Positions 17,789 to 27,341 of a stretch of DNA of 64,000 bases are shown piece after piece. A program made the translations under genes and the position numbers. Each line of letters begins with the position of its first letter. Positions within the stretch are counted from its first letter, which is position 1. Source of the stretch: Rickettsia endosymbiont of Lasioglossum villosulum (lineage in GTDB: Bacteria; Pseudomonadota; Alphaproteobacteria; Rickettsiales; Rickettsiaceae); assembly GCF_964026455.1 (NCBI RefSeq), contig NZ_OZ032152.1, positions 1 to 64,000 of the forward strand, in the 5' to 3' direction. A model generated the notes under the pieces. The model had not been told where the DNA came from and did no database searches. It was given only the letters and a program-made list of their open reading frames with translations.

Positions 17789-18049
17789 ATGGCAACCAAA
17801 AAAGCTGGTGGTAGTTCTAGGAACGGAAGAGATTCAGCCGGTCGAAGACTTGGCGTTAAAAAAGCTGATGGGCAATATGTAATACCTGGCAATATTATAG
17901 TTAGACAACGTGGTACAAAAATCCACCCTGGAGTAAATGTTGGGATTGGTAAGGATCATACTATTTTTGCTTTAACATCAGGAAGAGTAGAGTTTTTAAC
18001 TAAGCGTGATCATAAAATAGTAAACGTTACAGAAATCGCTAGTGCATAA
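17789..18049 (+). CDS. rpmA: 50S ribosomal protein L27
   Basis: L27 reaches toward the peptidyl transferase centre. The N-terminus [20 protein letters not shown] is typical, and the conserved [15 protein letters not shown] follows. At 86 aa it is full length. It sits 39 bases after rplU in the same transcription unit. Confidence 0.98.
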   Translation: MATKKAGGSSRNGRDSAGRRLGVKKADGQYVIPGNIIVRQRGTKIHPGVNVGIGKDHTIFALTSGRVEFLTKRDHKIVNVTEIASA

Positions 18050-18513
18050 TTAAGATTTTATAATAGCCTGCGTGAATCGTTTTTTCTCTCGTCATGCTGT
18101 GGCGGCTTTGTTGAGTGAATCAGTTTTCCAGTTGTCATCCCGCGACTTGATCGTGGGATCCAGTTAAAAATACTAATAAAATTATTATTTTTTGGATGCC
18201 GTGGTCAAGCCACGGCATGACATCGAAAGTGCTTTTCGATCCGTGCAATAATGCCTCCTGTGGCTTGGGAACTAGATCCAGGAAACAGTAAAAAATACCA
18301 ACAATTTTAGTATTTTAAGCTGGATTCCGTGGACAAGCCACGAGGGGGGATGACTACCCTTAGGGTGCTTTTGATCCATGCAAGTAAATCTTAAGCGAGA
18401 ATGACATTATAGTTAACTAGACTACCGTACCTTTAGCTATGCATCTCCTCGCAATGACGAAAAACTAAACGATATTAATACCCCACAAAAACAGCAGTAA
18501 TAGGCTTCTATAT
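18050..18513. other. Gene-free repeat stretch between rpmA and lysC
   Basis: A clean palindrome occupies 18134-18221 (gtcatcccgcgacttgatcg to gtggtcaagccacggcatgac). Around it are decayed copies, including ggattccgtggacaagccacg near 18322 and ctcctcgcaatgac near 18445. The flank cgaaagtgcttttcgatcc follows the palindrome, as it does at 29584. I see no gene. Confidence 0.75.
18134..18221. repeat. Palindromic repeat, 'gtcatcccgcg' family
   Basis: The arms pair gtcatcccgcgacttgatcg with a right arm ending gtcaagccacggcatgac. The middle reads gatccagttaaaaatac, as in the copy at 29484-29581. Confidence 0.85.
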
Positions 18514-19734
18514 ATGGCCTTAATAATTCAAAAATTCGGTGGCACTTCCGTTGCAACTATTGACAGAATAAAAAAAATCATCCCTATTATAAAAGCTGAA
18601 ATAGCTAAAAATAATCAAGTAATTATAGTAGTTTCTGCTATGGCAGGGGTCACTAATCAACTTGTTACATTATGTAATGAAGTATCAAGTCTTAATAAAT
18701 CATCTCAACTTGCAGAATATGATGTAGCACTTTCTAGCGGTGAGATAGTTACGGCTTCATTGCTTGCACTTGCTCTTCAAGAAGAAAATATAAATGCCAG
18801 ATCATTTTTGGCGTGGCAATTACCAATTTTGACTGATGATAATCACAGTAAAGCTTTAGTAGAATCAGTTGATACAAACTTATTGAACGAATGTTTACAA
18901 CAAAATATTATTCCTATAATTGCTGGTTTTCAAGGAATCAATAAACATAATAGATTAGCTACATTAGGTAGAGGTGGGTCTGATACTACCGCTGCTTTAA
19001 TTGCTGCAGCCATGAAAGCAGATAGGTGCGATATTTATACGGATGTAGAGGGTGTATTTGCTGCTGATCCAAGAATTATTCCAAAAGCAAAAAAGATAGA
19101 CGAGATAGACTTTTCAGAAATGTTAGAGTTAGCATTAAGTGGAGCAAAAGTATTACATACAAGGGCAGCAGAAATAGTAATGCGATATCAAATAGATATG
19201 CGTATTCTTTCAACTTTTGCACCTGAAGCAGGTTGCACGTTAATCACTTCAAAAGATAAAATTATGGAAAAAAGAATAATTAGCGGCATTACTTCTAATA
19301 AAAATTTATTATATATAACTATAGAAAGCTGTTCGTTAAACTTTATTCAAGTTGCGAGTGTTATTGCACAAAATAATAATCATATTGAGTTGATGCAAGA
19401 AATAGAGCATAACAAAAGATATAGTTTTATTACTGATTTAACAGATAAAAATAGTTTACATATACTACTTACTAATTTGAAAAATAATAATCAAATAAGT
19501 AATTTTACCTTTGATACTGAAATTGCTACAGTTTCAATTATTGGTCATGGGATTAAAAATGATTTGAAATTGCTTGAAGTGATATTATCAAAATTAGCAA
19601 AAGATAATATCAATGTTCAAATGGTACAAATATCGGAAATTAAGATTATTCTATTAATAAATGATAAACAAGTAGAGAAAACAGTTCTTGATTTATATGA
19701 TCTTCTTAAAATATCTGAAACAGAACACTGTTAA
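18514..19734 (+). CDS. lysC: Aspartate kinase
   Basis: Aspartokinase phosphorylates aspartate, the entry to the lysine/diaminopimelate branch. The substrate motif KFGGTSVA is at residues 7-14, [12 protein letters not shown] near 40, [10 protein letters not shown] near 150, and the C-terminal half holds two ACT domains for feedback control. At 406 aa it is full length. Together with dapE at 6824 it indicates that the cell makes diaminopimelate for peptidoglycan. Confidence 0.95.
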   Translation: MALIIQKFGGTSVATIDRIKKIIPIIKAEIAKNNQVIIVVSAMAGVTNQLVTLCNEVSSLNKSSQLAEYDVALSSGEIVTASLLALALQEENINARSFLAWQLPILTDDNHSKALVESVDTNLLNECLQQNIIPIIAGFQGINKHNRLATLGRGGSDTTAALIAAAMKADRCDIYTDVEGVFAADPRIIPKAKKIDEIDFSEMLELALSGAKVLHTRAAEIVMRYQIDMRILSTFAPEAGCTLITSKDKIMEKRIISGITSNKNLLYITIESCSLNFIQVASVIAQNNNHIELMQEIEHNKRYSFITDLTDKNSLHILLTNLKNNNQISNFTFDTEIATVSIIGHGIKNDLKLLEVILSKLAKDNINVQMVQISEIKIILLINDKQVEKTVLDLYDLLKISETEHC

Positions 19735-19974
19735 CACTTAAATACATGTATCTTGGATTAACACTTATTTAACTTTCCAAATTTTGAAGTATTTTCGGTA
19801 TAATTAATTAAAATATCTTAAAACTTATTACTTATATCGTGAAATATCTTCTATTTGTCATTTATTAGTTATATATTAATAAATAATCTATATAAACTAT
19901 AAATTCTTATCATTTAGAAATAAATTGTTATAACTCTTAAGCCTTTTAGGAGTGAATATTTACGGGAAAAAATA

Positions 19975-20457
19975 ATGAGCGATAAAGAAAATTTAAGAGA
20001 TAATATAAGTTATCATTTAAAAGAAAAGGTAAAAGAAGAATTAAAAGAAAGAGGTATTTCAGCATATAAACTTGCTGCAGAAACAAATACCAATGAAACT
20101 TTATGGAAAAATTTTATAACAAAGGAACAAACAATATTACCTAGCTCAGAAGCAATTGTTCGGTTTGCCGATTATATAGGAGCTGCATTAGATGATGTTA
20201 TTGGCAGAGATCTTGCTAAAGAAATAGAGTTAAAGAAATCAAAAGAAATAAATATTAATAAGAAAGAAGTAGAATCAAATATACCAGCATTTTTAACTCA
20301 ACTACCAAAAGAAGCTCTGCAATCTGTCATGGAAGTAAGAGAAAAAGCAGCAGGGTTTGCACATAAATCAGTACAAAAGCCAAATGAGCCAAAAAAATCT
20401 TTTATAGAAAAAGAGCAAGTTAAACGATCTAATAAGCAAACAGAAAGATCACGTTAA
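19975..20457 (+). CDS. Cro/XRE-like helix-turn-helix protein
   Basis: The first 80 residues form an XRE-type helix-turn-helix. KERGISAYKLAAETNTNETL is the helix-turn-helix itself, followed by SSEAIVRFADYIGAALDDVIG. The second half is basic and probably disordered (Lys/Arg/Asn/Ser-rich tail ending KQTERSR), with no effector domain visible. A 240-base AT-rich leader precedes it. The metallo-hydrolase gene starts nine bases after its stop, so the two are probably one transcript. Confidence 0.75.
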   Translation: MSDKENLRDNISYHLKEKVKEELKERGISAYKLAAETNTNETLWKNFITKEQTILPSSEAIVRFADYIGAALDDVIGRDLAKEIELKKSKEININKKEVESNIPAFLTQLPKEALQSVMEVREKAAGFAHKSVQKPNEPKKSFIEKEQVKRSNKQTERSR

Positions 20458-20466
20458 AATAAAAAT

Positions 20467-21408
20467 ATGTTTTATAACCTTGATCCTAATATTAAGCCTA
20501 AAAATTTGCTTGATATCTTAAAGTGGAAAATGACTTCAAAAAAGTCAGAAAGGTTACCATTATCGGCATCTATCACAACCGATATTCCTCCAATAACTCA
20601 TGATAAGAATATAAGAGTAAGCTATGTAGGTCACGTTACTTTCTTAATTCAGGTGCAAGGTCTAAATATTTTAACTGATCCGGTATGGTCGGAGAGAGCA
20701 AGTCCTTTTACCTTTGCAGGACCGAAAAGAATAGTAAAGCCCGGTATCGATTTTGCTGATTTACCTAAAATCGATTTTATATTAATAAGCCATAATCATT
20801 ATGATCATCTAGATATTAAAACGATTAACGATTTATGGCTGCGGGATAAGCCTAAAATTATTACTCCTCTTAAGAATGATATAATAATAAAAAAACATAT
20901 TAAAGATGCTGAAATTATTACTTTAGGGTGGAGTGAATCTTACAAAGATAAAAATATAGAATATTGCTTAGAGTCAGCACAACATTGGTCAGCTAGAGGA
21001 ATATTTGATAAGAACGAAGCGTTATGGGGAACTTTTATTATTAAAACCAAGAAAGGTGATATTTGTTTTATAGGCGATTCAGGTTATAATGCAAATATTT
21101 TTAAAGAGATCGGCGAAAAATATAATATTTTACTTAGCCTTATTCCAATAGGAGCTTATGAACCAAGATGGTTCATGCAACCGGTACATATGAACCCTGA
21201 GGAAGCAGTACTTGCTCATCTAGATTTACGATCTAAATTTTCTATAGCAAGTCATTTCGATGTCTTTCAATTAGCTGACGAAGCCTTTAACGCAGCTCCT
21301 TTAGAGTTACAGCAAGCAATTAAAAAGCATAACATCCAAGACGATAAATTTATCATCCCGAAAGTGGGTAATTTTTTCTTATTTGATCAAAATAATAAGT
21401 TACTTTAA
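20467..21408 (+). CDS. Metallo-beta-lactamase-fold hydrolase (UlaG/NAPE-PLD-like)
   Basis: The HxHxDH metal motif is present in SHNHYDHLD near residue 110. Supporting motifs are VTFLIQVQGLNILTDPVWSE near 60-79, FIGDSGY near 200, and a C-terminal ASHFDVF near 257. The layout matches the family that includes N-acyl-phosphatidylethanolamine phospholipase D and bacterial RomA/UlaG-like proteins. The substrate cannot be read from sequence. It is cytoplasmic, with no signal peptide, and is probably cotranscribed with the HTH gene. Confidence 0.88.
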   Translation: MFYNLDPNIKPKNLLDILKWKMTSKKSERLPLSASITTDIPPITHDKNIRVSYVGHVTFLIQVQGLNILTDPVWSERASPFTFAGPKRIVKPGIDFADLPKIDFILISHNHYDHLDIKTINDLWLRDKPKIITPLKNDIIIKKHIKDAEIITLGWSESYKDKNIEYCLESAQHWSARGIFDKNEALWGTFIIKTKKGDICFIGDSGYNANIFKEIGEKYNILLSLIPIGAYEPRWFMQPVHMNPEEAVLAHLDLRSKFSIASHFDVFQLADEAFNAAPLELQQAIKKHNIQDDKFIIPKVGNFFLFDQNNKLL

Positions 21409-21430
21409 AATGATGAAATTAAAAAATCTA

Positions 21431-22297
21431 TTATTTTAATTTCTCTATCTCTTCGCTAGTTAAACCTGTATACTCTGTAATTCTTTCAGTAGGTTCATTA
21501 TTAGCTAACATTTTTTTTGCCATAGACATTTTTACTTTATTTTTAGCATCTTCAATTTTCTGCTCTTCTACAGCTAAATTATCCATTTCAGTTTTAACCA
21601 TTTTTTCATAGGTGTTGAGATCTTCTTCAGACCAACTAGCTTGATCTAAAGCGTAAAAAGCTTTCTTCATAATAAGATCCTGACCTATTAAATGCTCCAT
21701 TTCTTCTAATGTACTTTCATGTGCATGTTTAAAGAAATATGCCCATTTTTCTTGAAGATTCTCTAATTGATTTAGTTCTTTGTTAAATTTCTCTAATTCT
21801 AAAAAAATAAAATAAAAATCCTGTAAATCATTCTCATAGGTTTTAGTATCAAGTAGCCTATGGTTTGATCTCCAGTCCTCTTTATTTGGGAATAGGATAA
21901 AATCGGCAATGGCTAGGAATATGACGCCTTTTAGCTTGGCATATACTGCCATTTTTTTGTGATGTTCATCCTCTTTGATTATTTGCCTTGAATAGACTTT
22001 TGCAGCATAAAGTTGGGCTCTTTTTTCAAAACCTGGATGTTTACTTATCTGCATCTCTACAATAAATTGCGTGCCGTTTTCATCTTTGCACAATACGTCA
22101 ACAATAGATTGTCTATAAACTGCAATATCAGGGTCTTGATTGGTTTTTAAAAAAGTAACTTCTTTAATTTTTTCTTCCCCTGTATAACCTAAAATATCAT
22201 TTAAAAAATGGATGAGTATATCCTTATTCTTTTCTCTTCCAAATATTTGTATGAATGCAAAATTATTCTTTGGGTCAAGGAAGCGTGTAATTGACAT
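21431..22297 (-). CDS. Rpn family PD-(D/E)XK nuclease/transposase
   Basis: This is a member of the PDDEXK_2 group of recombination-promoting nucleases, common in Rickettsia. The N-terminus SITRFLDPKNNFAFIQIFG is the family start. VDVLCKDENGTQFIVEMQI near residues 67-85 carries the Asp and Glu-x-Gln of the nuclease core. A helical middle is followed by the C-terminal AKKMLANNEPTERITEYTGL signature. It looks intact. No terminal inverted repeats are visible beside it. Confidence 0.9.
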   Translation of the reverse strand: MSITRFLDPKNNFAFIQIFGREKNKDILIHFLNDILGYTGEEKIKEVTFLKTNQDPDIAVYRQSIVDVLCKDENGTQFIVEMQISKHPGFEKRAQLYAAKVYSRQIIKEDEHHKKMAVYAKLKGVIFLAIADFILFPNKEDWRSNHRLLDTKTYENDLQDFYFIFLELEKFNKELNQLENLQEKWAYFFKHAHESTLEEMEHLIGQDLIMKKAFYALDQASWSEEDLNTYEKMVKTEMDNLAVEEQKIEDAKNKVKMSMAKKMLANNEPTERITEYTGLTSEEIEKLK

Positions 22298-22639
22298 AAA
22301 CGTAATCTGTCTGAAATAATAATTATTATAACATAAAAGCTATAAAGTGCCAAATAATACAATTTAATTGAAAAACATTTACATCAAATCTATTCCAATA
22401 AATGCCTTGTTTTCTTTTGTTACTTCTGTTAGCCTTTCTTGGTGTTCAAAAAGTATATACTCGTTTTATTTGAAAAATTGGCGACAAAGTCTTTTGCTGA
22501 TAATCCTCACGTACTTTTTGTACGCTGCGGTTATCAGCTTCAAGCCGCCTTGCTCTTTTCCAAATAAAACTTCGTATACCCAACTCTTCATTTATTAGCA
22601 GTATACTCATGTTAACAATCCCATATAATAAGTGATTTT
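22298..22639. other. Gene-free stretch with the long palindromic repeat
   Basis: 22453-22579 is the 'tttatttgaaaaattggc' repeat. Just left of it the minus strand reads EHQERLTEVTKENKAFIGID then LM and a stop near 22373, possibly the tail of a lost gene cut off by the repeat. I see no intact gene. Confidence 0.5.
22453..22579. repeat. Long palindromic repeat, 'tttatttgaaaaattggc' family
   Basis: It begins gtatatactcgttttatttg and ends in the inverted form ttttccaaataaaacttcg plus tatac. An inner hairpin pairs gctgataa with ttatcagc. The same layout recurs at 42034-42163, with partial copies at 6779, 17173 and 63952. Confidence 0.85.
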
Positions 22640-23932
22640 ATGCTATACGAAAAATTTGAACACAACATCAATAATTTAATAGGTGGTTTTGGCTTATCTA
22701 AAATAGCTATTGCGGTTTCTGGCGGTAGTGATTCAGTAACATTACTTTACCTTGCAAGTATCTGGGCTAAAAAAAATAATATAGAGTTATTTGTTTTATC
22801 GGTTGACCATAATTTAAGAGAGCAATCAAAGCAGGAAATTGAGTATATCCAAAATACTGCCAACGATTTAGGGCTTAAGTTTTATAGCCTTTCTTTCGAT
22901 CATCAAAATAATTTTTCTAATTTACAGGAGCGAGCAAGAAAAGGGCGTTATGATTTAATGACTTCATTGTGCCAAAAGCTTGATGTATTAGTTCTATTAA
23001 CCGCTCACCATGAAGATGATTATATAGAAAATTTTTGCCTTAGATTAGAGCGTAAAAGCGGCGTATTCGGACTTAGCAGCAGCAGCATAAACTGGCATAA
23101 TAATACACAAGTAATTAGACCTCTGTTTAATATTCCTAAAAGCGAATTAGTAAATTATTTAGTTACAAATAATATTAAATGGTTTGAAGATCAATCAAAT
23201 TTATCGACTAAATATAGACGTAATGCAGTTAGGCAGAAATTAGCTAAAGAGGAAGTTTATATTAAAGATGATATAATTACTCAGCAAATTAAAGTTAATG
23301 AATTAGTAGAAAATAAGTTTAAACCGGAATTAATATCCGCAATAGCCGAATCGGTAAAGATATCTGAATATGGCTTTGCTTTTCTTGATTTAATTAAATT
23401 TAGCGGATTTTCACAAGAAGTACGAGTGCAGCTAATTAACTTTTTACTGATAATAATTAGCGGACAGCAACGCTCGGCTCGTTTCTATTCGGTAGAGCCT
23501 ATTTTAAAATTAATTATGCAAAGTTTGGATTTTAAAAATACTCTGCATGGTTGCGTAATTAAGCGTATGCAAAATAAATTATTAATATATCGGGAATTTG
23601 GTAAAAAGCTACCAGAAAGTAAGTTATTATTAGATAAGCAGGTTGTTTGGGATAATCGTTTTCGTATTACAAAAAACCATGACATAGAAAATTGTGTAGC
23701 AACATATTTATCGCTAGAAGATTATAAAATAATCAAGAAAGAACTAGATCTAGAAGTTTTAAAAAACCTATCTTGTGGAAACCACAATGCGATTTTATTT
23801 ACCTTACCTATTATTAAAATACTTGAAAAAGTTGTAGCAATACCACATATATCATACTATGATAACGACATAAAGAGTTTTAACGTCTCTTTTGCTCCGG
23901 ATTTTACATCTCGTTTTACACATTTTTACTGA
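22640..23932 (+). CDS. tilS: tRNA(Ile)-lysidine synthase
   Basis: TilS converts the wobble C of tRNA-Ile(CAU) to lysidine. The N-type PP-loop [14 protein letters not shown] is at about residues 24-37, and the conserved [20 protein letters not shown] is near 120. The C-terminal half is the divergent TilS domain. At 430 aa it matches Rickettsia orthologues. It lies immediately before ftsH, a common order in alphaproteobacteria and Rickettsia. Confidence 0.94.
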   Translation: MLYEKFEHNINNLIGGFGLSKIAIAVSGGSDSVTLLYLASIWAKKNNIELFVLSVDHNLREQSKQEIEYIQNTANDLGLKFYSLSFDHQNNFSNLQERARKGRYDLMTSLCQKLDVLVLLTAHHEDDYIENFCLRLERKSGVFGLSSSSINWHNNTQVIRPLFNIPKSELVNYLVTNNIKWFEDQSNLSTKYRRNAVRQKLAKEEVYIKDDIITQQIKVNELVENKFKPELISAIAESVKISEYGFAFLDLIKFSGFSQEVRVQLINFLLIIISGQQRSARFYSVEPILKLIMQSLDFKNTLHGCVIKRMQNKLLIYREFGKKLPESKLLLDKQVVWDNRFRITKNHDIENCVATYLSLEDYKIIKKELDLEVLKNLSCGNHNAILFTLPIIKILEKVVAIPHISYYDNDIKSFNVSFAPDFTSRFTHFY

Positions 23933-23999
23933 GTCAGTTAATTAAACTGGTAAAAATGTTTTTGTTTATAATTAATGATTTTTGTTAGGTTTTGTATCA

Positions 24000-25916
24000 A
24001 TGAATAATCAAGGTAAAAATATTATAGTTTGGGCAGTAATTTTTGTTTTTGTAATACTGCTTTTTAATGTTTTTCAGTCTGATGGGTTACTCAGCAGTAA
24101 AAATAATATATCTTTCTCAGAATTTTTAACAAAAGTCGATGAGAAAACTGTTAACTCGGTTAAAATTCAAGGAAGAATAATAGAAGGAACTTCAAATGAT
24201 GGTTCTAGTTTTAGTACTTACACTCCTGATTATCCTGATTTAGTAAATCGTCTAAATAATAATGACGTTAATATAGAAGTCGTGCCGCCTGAAACAAGAA
24301 TGAACACATTTTTAAGCTTCTTAATTTCTTGGTTTCCGATGCTTTTATTAATCGGTGTTTGGGTTTTCTTTATGCGACAAATGCATGGCGGCAGTAAAGC
24401 TATGGGGTTTGGTAAATCTAAAGCCAAACTTTTGTCGGATAAGGGTCCAAAAATAACTTTCAAAGATGTAGCTGGTATTGATGAAGCAAAAGACGAATTA
24501 ACCGAAATAGTGGACTTTTTAAGAGATCCAAGCAAGTTCCAAAAGCTTGGCGGTAAAATACCTAAAGGTTGTTTGCTCATAGGTCCTCCAGGAACTGGTA
24601 AGACGCTGCTTGCTAAAGCAATTGCAGGTGAGGCTAACGTACCATTTTTTAGCATCTCTGGTTCTGATTTCGTTGAGATGTTTGTAGGCGTGGGTGCTAG
24701 CCGTGTGCGTGATATGTTTGAGCAGGGCAAGCGTAACGCTCCTTGTATTATCTTTATTGATGAGATTGATGCGGTAGGTCGCCATAGAGGTATTGGTATG
24801 GGCGGCGGCAATGATGAGCGTGAGCAAACATTAAATCAAATGTTAGTCGAGATGGACGGATTTGAAGCAAATGAGGGAGTTGTGATTATTGCAGCTACCA
24901 ACCGTCCCGACGTTCTTGATAACGCTTTATTAAGACCAGGTAGGTTCGATAGGCAAATTACTGTCTCAAATCCTGATATTGATGGACGAGAAAAAATACT
25001 ACAAGTGCATTTAAAGAAAGTAAAATATAGCACTAAAATCGTACCAAGAATTATTGCCAGAGGAACACCTGGATTTTCTGGTGCTGAACTCGCTAATTTA
25101 GTTAATGAAGCTGCTCTTATTGCAGCAAGACGCAATAAGAAAGAAGTAGAAATGCATGATTTGGAAGAGGCCAAAGATAAGGTCATGATGGGGGTTGAGC
25201 GTCGCTCAATGATTATGTCCGATGAGCAGAAAAAACTAACAGCATATCATGAGGGTGGTCATGCTTTAGTTGGTTTATATTGTCCCGCTTCTGATCCTAT
25301 TCATAAAGCTACGATTATTCCACGTGGTAGAGCTCTTGGTATGGTTATGAGATTACCGGAAAATGATCGTTTTTCAATGCCACGTGATAAGATGGAAGCA
25401 GATATTGCGGTAGCCATGGCTGGTAGAGTAGCTGAAGAAATTATATTTGGTAAAGAAAAGGTAACCTCAGGAGCATCATCAGATATAAAGATGGCAACCA
25501 GAATGGCAAAGGCAATGGTTACCGATTGGGGGCTTAGCGATAAGGTCGGTCCTGTATATCACGGAAGTGCTAGTGAAGATATGTATACTAATAGAAATAG
25601 TTCTAGTGATAGATCGGAAAGTACTTCAGAGTTAATAGATGAAGAAGTAAAGAAAATTGTTACTACCGGCTATGATTTAGCAAAAGACATTTTAACTAAG
25701 CACTTAGATCAACTTCATATACTTGCTAAAGCCTTAATAGAATATGAAACATTATCAGGTCAGCAAATTAAAAATTTACTTAGCAGCAGACAGCTAGACT
25801 CTGAAGAAGAAAATAACTTTCCTTTTGGTGCGGCATCATCTACCATAAAAATAGCCGAAGAAAAAGACCTTAAGAAAGCAAAACCAATTAAAGCTAAAAA
25901 GGAAGATAAAAGCTAA
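24000..25916 (+). CDS. ftsH: ATP-dependent zinc metalloprotease FtsH
   Basis: FtsH is the membrane AAA+ protease that degrades damaged or unassembled membrane proteins. Two N-terminal membrane helices lie near residues 8-25 and 98-120. Walker A GPPGTGKT is near 197, Walker [16 protein letters not shown] near 254, and the zinc site HEGGHA near 415. A TTG start six codons upstream is possible, but the ATG at 24000 gives the usual N-terminus MNNQGKNI. The Lys-rich tail is ordinary. Confidence 0.97.
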   Translation: MNNQGKNIIVWAVIFVFVILLFNVFQSDGLLSSKNNISFSEFLTKVDEKTVNSVKIQGRIIEGTSNDGSSFSTYTPDYPDLVNRLNNNDVNIEVVPPETRMNTFLSFLISWFPMLLLIGVWVFFMRQMHGGSKAMGFGKSKAKLLSDKGPKITFKDVAGIDEAKDELTEIVDFLRDPSKFQKLGGKIPKGCLLIGPPGTGKTLLAKAIAGEANVPFFSISGSDFVEMFVGVGASRVRDMFEQGKRNAPCIIFIDEIDAVGRHRGIGMGGGNDEREQTLNQMLVEMDGFEANEGVVIIAATNRPDVLDNALLRPGRFDRQITVSNPDIDGREKILQVHLKKVKYSTKIVPRIIARGTPGFSGAELANLVNEAALIAARRNKKEVEMHDLEEAKDKVMMGVERRSMIMSDEQKKLTAYHEGGHALVGLYCPASDPIHKATIIPRGRALGMVMRLPENDRFSMPRDKMEADIAVAMAGRVAEEIIFGKEKVTSGASSDIKMATRMAKAMVTDWGLSDKVGPVYHGSASEDMYTNRNSSSDRSESTSELIDEEVKKIVTTGYDLAKDILTKHLDQLHILAKALIEYETLSGQQIKNLLSSRQLDSEEENNFPFGAASSTIKIAEEKDLKKAKPIKAKKEDKS

Positions 25917-25941
25917 ATCATAATATTAAAGAGTATATAGT

Positions 25942-26727
25942 ATGGCAGAGTTAAGGTTACCGCCAAATTCAGTTGTAAAAAAAGGTAAGGAACATAAAGC
26001 AAAAGGAGATGTATCTAATCTTAGAAAAATAAAAATTTATAGATATGATCCTGACCTTGATGAGAATCCTACTATTGATAGTTTCGAGATAGATTTAAGC
26101 AAAACCGGTCCGATGGTTTTAGACGCTTTAATTAAAATCAAAAACGAAATTGATTCTACTGTAACTTTTAGACGTTCTTGTCGTGAGGGAATTTGTGGTA
26201 GTTGTGCAATGAATATTGATGGTACAAATACTTTAGCATGTATTAAGCCTATAGAAGAAATTTCAGGCGATATTAAAATCTATCCACTTCCTCATATGAA
26301 AGTGGTAAAAGATTTAGTGCTGGATATGTCTCATTTTTACGCACAATATGAATCTATAGAACCATGGCTTAAAACCGATAGTTCAGCTCCATCCAATGCT
26401 GAAAGATTACAGTCGATTAAAGATCGAGAGAAGCTTGACGGATTATATGAATGTATATTATGTGCATGCTGTTCTACTTCTTGTCCTAGCTATTGGTGGA
26501 ATGGGGATAAATATTTAGGTCCTGCAATTTTACTTCAGGCATATAGATGGATTGCCGACTCACGGGATGATCATACAGGCGAGCGTCTAGAGGCTTTAGA
26601 AGATCCGTTCAAGCTCTATAGATGTCATACAATTATGAACTGTACTAAAACCTGTCCGAAAGGTCTAAATCCTGCTAAGGCTATTTCTGAGATAAAAGGT
26701 CTAATTGCTGAACGGCACGGAGTGTGA
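25942..26727 (+). CDS. sdhB: Succinate dehydrogenase iron-sulfur subunit
   Basis: SdhB carries electrons from SdhA to quinone in complex II of the TCA cycle. The 2Fe-2S ligands are in [14 protein letters not shown] and TLAC, near residues 75-102. The 4Fe-4S and 3Fe-4S ligands are in [12 protein letters not shown] near 172-183 and in [17 protein letters not shown] near 230. The length of 261 aa is normal. The other sdh genes are not adjacent. Confidence 0.97.
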   Translation: MAELRLPPNSVVKKGKEHKAKGDVSNLRKIKIYRYDPDLDENPTIDSFEIDLSKTGPMVLDALIKIKNEIDSTVTFRRSCREGICGSCAMNIDGTNTLACIKPIEEISGDIKIYPLPHMKVVKDLVLDMSHFYAQYESIEPWLKTDSSAPSNAERLQSIKDREKLDGLYECILCACCSTSCPSYWWNGDKYLGPAILLQAYRWIADSRDDHTGERLEALEDPFKLYRCHTIMNCTKTCPKGLNPAKAISEIKGLIAERHGV

Positions 26728-26741
26728 TTTTCGTTTGGAAC

Positions 26742-26851
26742 GTCATTGCGAGGAAATTACGAAGTAAGGAAGTATAAAAAATGCTAATTTATAGCATTTT
26801 TTATTATTTTTTCTGGATTGCCACGCTCCTTACAGTCGCATAGCTTATGAC
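26742..26851. repeat. Palindromic repeat, 'gtcattgcgag' family (right arm diverged)
   Basis: The left arm gtcattgcgagg is intact. The right side reads cagtcgcatagcttatgac instead of ctcgcaatgac. The middle has the aaaatgctaatttatagcatttt hairpin shared with the copy at 36022. Confidence 0.8.
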
Positions 26852-26879
26852 GCCTCTCGATCCATGCAGGCAAAACTAA

Positions 26880-27142
26880 TCACTCTCCATTAATCAGCTT
26901 TTTAAAGTAATTAATTTTATAAGAGCAGAAGTAATTTTCATTGCTTTTTAAGGCTTTTATATCTAGAGCAAAGTCATTCTCATCATAGATGAAAATTTTA
27001 ATTAACTTGAGATATGATAAAGTACCAAAGATAATAGAGCGGAATAAACCTAAGAAAGATTTTAAAAGTTGCTTATCAATTATAAGTATAATTTTATTGC
27101 ATGGCGATTTGAATAAACTACGAATTAGCTTATAGTAAGAAT
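26880..27142 (-). pseudogene. Truncated copy of the 138-aa unknown-family gene
   Basis: The minus strand encodes RSLFKSPCNKIILIIDKQL, then LGLFRSIIFGTLSYLKLIKI and KALKSNENYF, ending at TGA 26880-26882. It is nearly identical to residues 50-138 of the protein at 13728. The 3' flank (gtgattagtt..gcccgcatggatcg type) is duplicated too. The N-terminal third is missing exactly where a palindromic element begins at 27143. No start codon remains. Confidence 0.88.
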
Positions 27143-27264
27143 GTCATACCGTGGCTTGACCACGGGATCCAGAAAAAAGCGAGAAAGATCGAGCTTTTAA
27201 TTTTGAAATTTGCTGTATTTAGGCTTTTTAAGTACTGGATACCGTGGTCAAGCCACGGTATGAC
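27143..27264. repeat. Palindromic repeat, 'gtcataccgtgg' family
   Basis: The arms gtcataccgtggcttgacca and tggtcaagccacggtatgac are perfect inverted repeats around a spacer with cgagcttttaattttg. The same spacer occurs in the composite at 35517-35738. Confidence 0.9.
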
Positions 27265-27341
27265 AATGAATACACTTTCCGAGTCATGCAACGACGCCGG
27301 TTTTACCTTGAAAGCGTTTTCAGTCCACGCAATAAGGCTAT

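Larger units (their letters stand above)
26728..27341. other. Repeats plus truncated gene between sdhB and mutL
   Basis: In order it holds a palindrome (26742-26851), the truncated copy of the 138-aa unknown gene (26880-27142), and another palindrome (27143-27264). A flank with gtgcgt-like and 'gagtcatgcaacgacg' pieces runs up to mutL. There is no other gene. Confidence 0.75.

Noticed and set aside
22368..22598. Plus-strand ORF of 76 codons upstream of tilS
   Set aside because: It is largely read from the long palindromic repeat. The minus strand of its first part looks more coding-like.
24230..25186. Long minus-strand ORFs within ftsH
   Set aside because: They are antisense shadows of a strongly conserved gene with Ser/Pro-rich, unnatural composition.
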